A DNA stretch of 64,000 nucleotides from Arsenicitalea aurantiaca (GTDB taxonomy: Bacteria > Pseudomonadota > Alphaproteobacteria > Rhizobiales > Devosiaceae). The stretch is from assembly GCF_003994485.1 (NCBI RefSeq), contig NZ_RZNJ01000002.1:791994-855993 (forward strand). Direction: 5' to 3'. A program made the translations under genes and the position numbers. Positions 62,240 through 64,000 of the stretch are shown in pieces. A model generated the notes under the pieces. The model saw nothing but the letters and a program-made list of their open reading frames with translations. It did not search any database and was not told the DNA's origin. The stretch's first letter is position 1. Each line of letters starts with the position of its first letter.

Positions 62240-63088
62240 ATGACGGAGACGGCGGCGGTGGACGATGCGGTGCGGTGGGTTTCGCTCTATGGCGTGCCGC
62301 TGCTGAGCGCGCTCGGCGTGCTGCTCGCCGGCATGGTGGTGTCGCGCATCGCCGGCCAGGCGATCCGCTCCATGCTGCCGCTGGCCCGCGGCGTCGACAA
62401 GAATTTCGCGCCGCTGCTGAGCCAGATCGCGCAATACGGCATCATGATCTTCGCGATCGTGACGGCGCTCAACTTCATCGGGGTGCCCTCGACCTCGATC
62501 CTCGCCGTGCTGGGCGCGGCGGGCCTCGCGATCGCGCTGGCGCTGCAGGGCACGCTTGCCAATATCGCGGCGGGGATCATGCTGATCTGGCTGAGGCCCA
62601 TCGCGATCGGGGAATATGTGACCGGGGACGGCGTGGCGGGGGTGGTGGTCGAGATCGGGCTTTTCGGCACGCGGCTGCGCTCGACGACGGGGCTCTACAT
62701 CTTCACGCCCAACCAGAAGCTCTGGTCCTCGGTGATCACCAACCACAGCCGCGAGCCCAACCGGCGAGTGGACGTGAACATCACCGTGCCCGAAACCTGC
62801 AACATCGCCGGGGTGCGCCGCACCCTCCTGCGGATCGCCAATGCGGACAAAAGGGTGATGACCGAGCCGATGGCGACCGCGCATGTGGACAGTTTTGCGG
62901 GCGACAAGGTGGTGGTGCAGCTGCGCGCCTGGGTGCCCACGAGCGACTATATCGCGGCGCTCCACACGCTGACCGAGGAGGCCAAGCTCGCCGTCAACCG
63001 CGAGCTCGCAGCCCAGCACGAAGGCCGGGCGGAAGTGGCGCCGGCGACCGACCCCCATGTGCAGGGGACCGGCCAGCCGACGGCGTAG
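62240..63088 (+). CDS. Small-conductance mechanosensitive channel, MscS family
   Basis: 282 aa from the ATG at 62240 (MTETAAVDDAVRWVSLYGVP). Three membrane helices (residues 14-35, 60-83, 85-110); the third is the pore helix with the MscS pattern AAGLAIALALQGTLANIAAG and is followed by the beta-domain FTPNQKLWSSVITNHSREPN. It opens under hypo-osmotic tension to release solutes. It begins 120 bp after tRNA-Lys on the opposite strand and ends convergent with msrA. Confidence 0.92.
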   Translation: MTETAAVDDAVRWVSLYGVPLLSALGVLLAGMVVSRIAGQAIRSMLPLARGVDKNFAPLLSQIAQYGIMIFAIVTALNFIGVPSTSILAVLGAAGLAIALALQGTLANIAAGIMLIWLRPIAIGEYVTGDGVAGVVVEIGLFGTRLRSTTGLYIFTPNQKLWSSVITNHSREPNRRVDVNITVPETCNIAGVRRTLLRIANADKRVMTEPMATAHVDSFAGDKVVVQLRAWVPTSDYIAALHTLTEEAKLAVNRELAAQHEGRAEVAPATDPHVQGTGQPTA

Positions 63089-63091
63089 GGT

Positions 63092-63724
63092 CTATTCGGG
63101 GCGGTAGCTGGTGCCCAGATAGGAGCGGTCGCCCCAGACCTGGTCGACGCGCGCATTCCGCCCGCAGGCAAAGCGGTAATATTCGTAGCGAACCGGGTTC
63201 TTCAGGTAATAATCCTGATGATAGTCCTCGGCCGGATAGAAGGTCTTGCCGGGGATGATTTCGGTCGCGATCTCGGCGTTGAGCTCGGCGGCGACGGCGA
63301 GCTTGCTGGCCTCGGCCTGTTCGGTCTCTTGGTCGGTCTGGGGGAAGATGCCGGTGCGGTATGAGGGCCCGCGATCGCAGAACTGGCCATCGGGATCGAG
63401 CGGATCGACCGAGTGCCAGAAGACGGTCAGGAGCTTGTCGTAATCGGTGATGGCGGGATCGTAGGTAACCTGCACGGCCTCGTAATGGCCGGTGTCCTCA
63501 TAGGTCACCTGCTGGTAGTTCGCGGTCTCCGCCTCCCCGCCGATATAGCCCGAAAGCGTATCGAGCACGCCCTCGACATCGTCGAAATCCTTCTCCACGC
63601 ACCAGAAGCACCCGCCTGCGAAAATGGCGACGGCCGTCTCGGCCTGCGCGAAAACGGGGGCCGAAAGCCCCATCGTGCCGGCGAGCGCGAGCCCGGCCAG
63701 CGATGCGAATCTGGAAATGCCCAT
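63092..63724 (-). CDS. msrA: Peptide-methionine (S)-S-oxide reductase MsrA, exported form
   Basis: 210 aa with GGAGGA five bases before the ATG at 63724. The signal peptide SLAGLALAGTMGLSAPVFAQ precedes the mature MsrA with catalytic motif IFAGGCFWCVEKDF and TLSGYIGGEAETANYQQVTY. The C-terminal NPVRYEYYRFACGRNARVDQ has an additional Cys that can act as resolving residue. It repairs oxidised methionine, here in the periplasm. Convergent with MscS, only 3 bp apart. Confidence 0.95.
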   Translation of the reverse strand: MGISRFASLAGLALAGTMGLSAPVFAQAETAVAIFAGGCFWCVEKDFDDVEGVLDTLSGYIGGEAETANYQQVTYEDTGHYEAVQVTYDPAITDYDKLLTVFWHSVDPLDPDGQFCDRGPSYRTGIFPQTDQETEQAEASKLAVAAELNAEIATEIIPGKTFYPAEDYHQDYYLKNPVRYEYYRFACGRNARVDQVWGDRSYLGTSYRPE

Positions 63725-63855
63725 GAAATCCTCCGGTTCTGCCGCCCATTTGCGGCCCGCGACCGCTCGCGTTCAAGACAAAGATACGTCATTGCCGCCG
63801 CTGCGGTTTTCGAGGGAGGGGAATTTTGTGGTGGGGGGATATTGAGCGTGGGGCG

Positions 63856-64000
63856 GTACCCCCTCCCGGCCTCCCCCTGATAGGGGGAGGAGAAGGGGGG
63901 CGGGGTCGGGCTCGGTCTGTTCCTCCCCCTTTTTCAGGGGGAGGTTAGGTGGGGGTTGGCGAGCCTGGAGCGGGGGGCGTACCCCCTCCCGGCCTCCCCC
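63856..64000. repeat. GC-rich intergenic repeats at the right edge
   Basis: GTACCCCCTCCCGGCCTCCC occurs at 63856 and again at 63979, 123 bp apart. Between them is CCTCCCCC-TTTTTCA-GGGGGAGG, a stem that could end transcription on either strand. The second copy is cut by the window edge. No gene is seen from 63725 to 64000. Confidence 0.65.

Overview
The window reads as a GC-rich chromosomal segment of a polar-growing alphaproteobacterium of the order Hyphomicrobiales, most likely in or near Devosiaceae (Devosia/Pelagibacterium type); the genus is an inference. Evidence: alphaproteobacterial flagellar regulators (FliX, FlbT, FlaF), TTAA-N7-TTAA CtrA boxes, -24/-12 sigma-54 promoters with FlbD-like inverted repeats, and a 2117-aa coiled-coil protein of the GPR/RgsE growth-pole-ring type.

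1-30 kb is a flagellar island in several divergent blocks. Minus strand: flgB-flgC-fliE-fliQ-fliR (runs off the left edge) and fliL-fliM-DUF6468-motE-TPR protein. Plus strand: fliO-fliP, flgF-flgG-flgA-flgH, flgI-flgJ-flgN-like, flagellin-flbT-flaF, and flgE-flgK-flgL. Unrelated genes sit between blocks: an M32 carboxypeptidase, an ABC-F ATPase, dksA, metA and a small P-loop ATPase. CtrA boxes lie in the flgB/fliO, fliL/flgF and fliX/flgI gaps and ahead of flagellin. Sigma-54 promoters with upstream GGCA-N5-TGCC inverted repeats precede flgF, flgI and flgE. This matches a cell-cycle-timed class II to class III/IV hierarchy like that of Caulobacter.

30-41.7 kb carries a YcjX/YcjF stress pair, an EAL phosphodiesterase, a 2Fe-2S ferredoxin with its reductase, the assimilatory sulfate/siroheme operon (cysG, DUF2849, cysI, and a cysH fused to DUF934), a secreted protein built from two repeats, a second ferredoxin and a degenerate Hpt protein. 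At 41.9-48.3 kb, divergent from the Hpt gene and behind a CtrA box, is the giant GPR-like gene with hendecad repeats.

48.8-53.8 kb is accessory in character: two paralogous MFS transporters flank DUF4287 and DUF1801 genes, a decayed second copy of the DUF4287 gene, and a visibly AT-richer insert coding for a zinc-ribbon plus Shedu-type (DUF4263) nuclease, a probable anti-phage gene. 53.8-64 kb returns to housekeeping: an LpxH-like phosphatase, a secreted NagZ-like hydrolase, acetyl-CoA synthetase, a GNAT, a lipid/polysaccharide flippase with a FemAB-like transferase, tRNA-Lys(CTT), an MscS channel and an exported MsrA. REP-like palindromic repeats occupy several intergenic gaps. No CRISPR array, rRNA or insertion sequence was seen.
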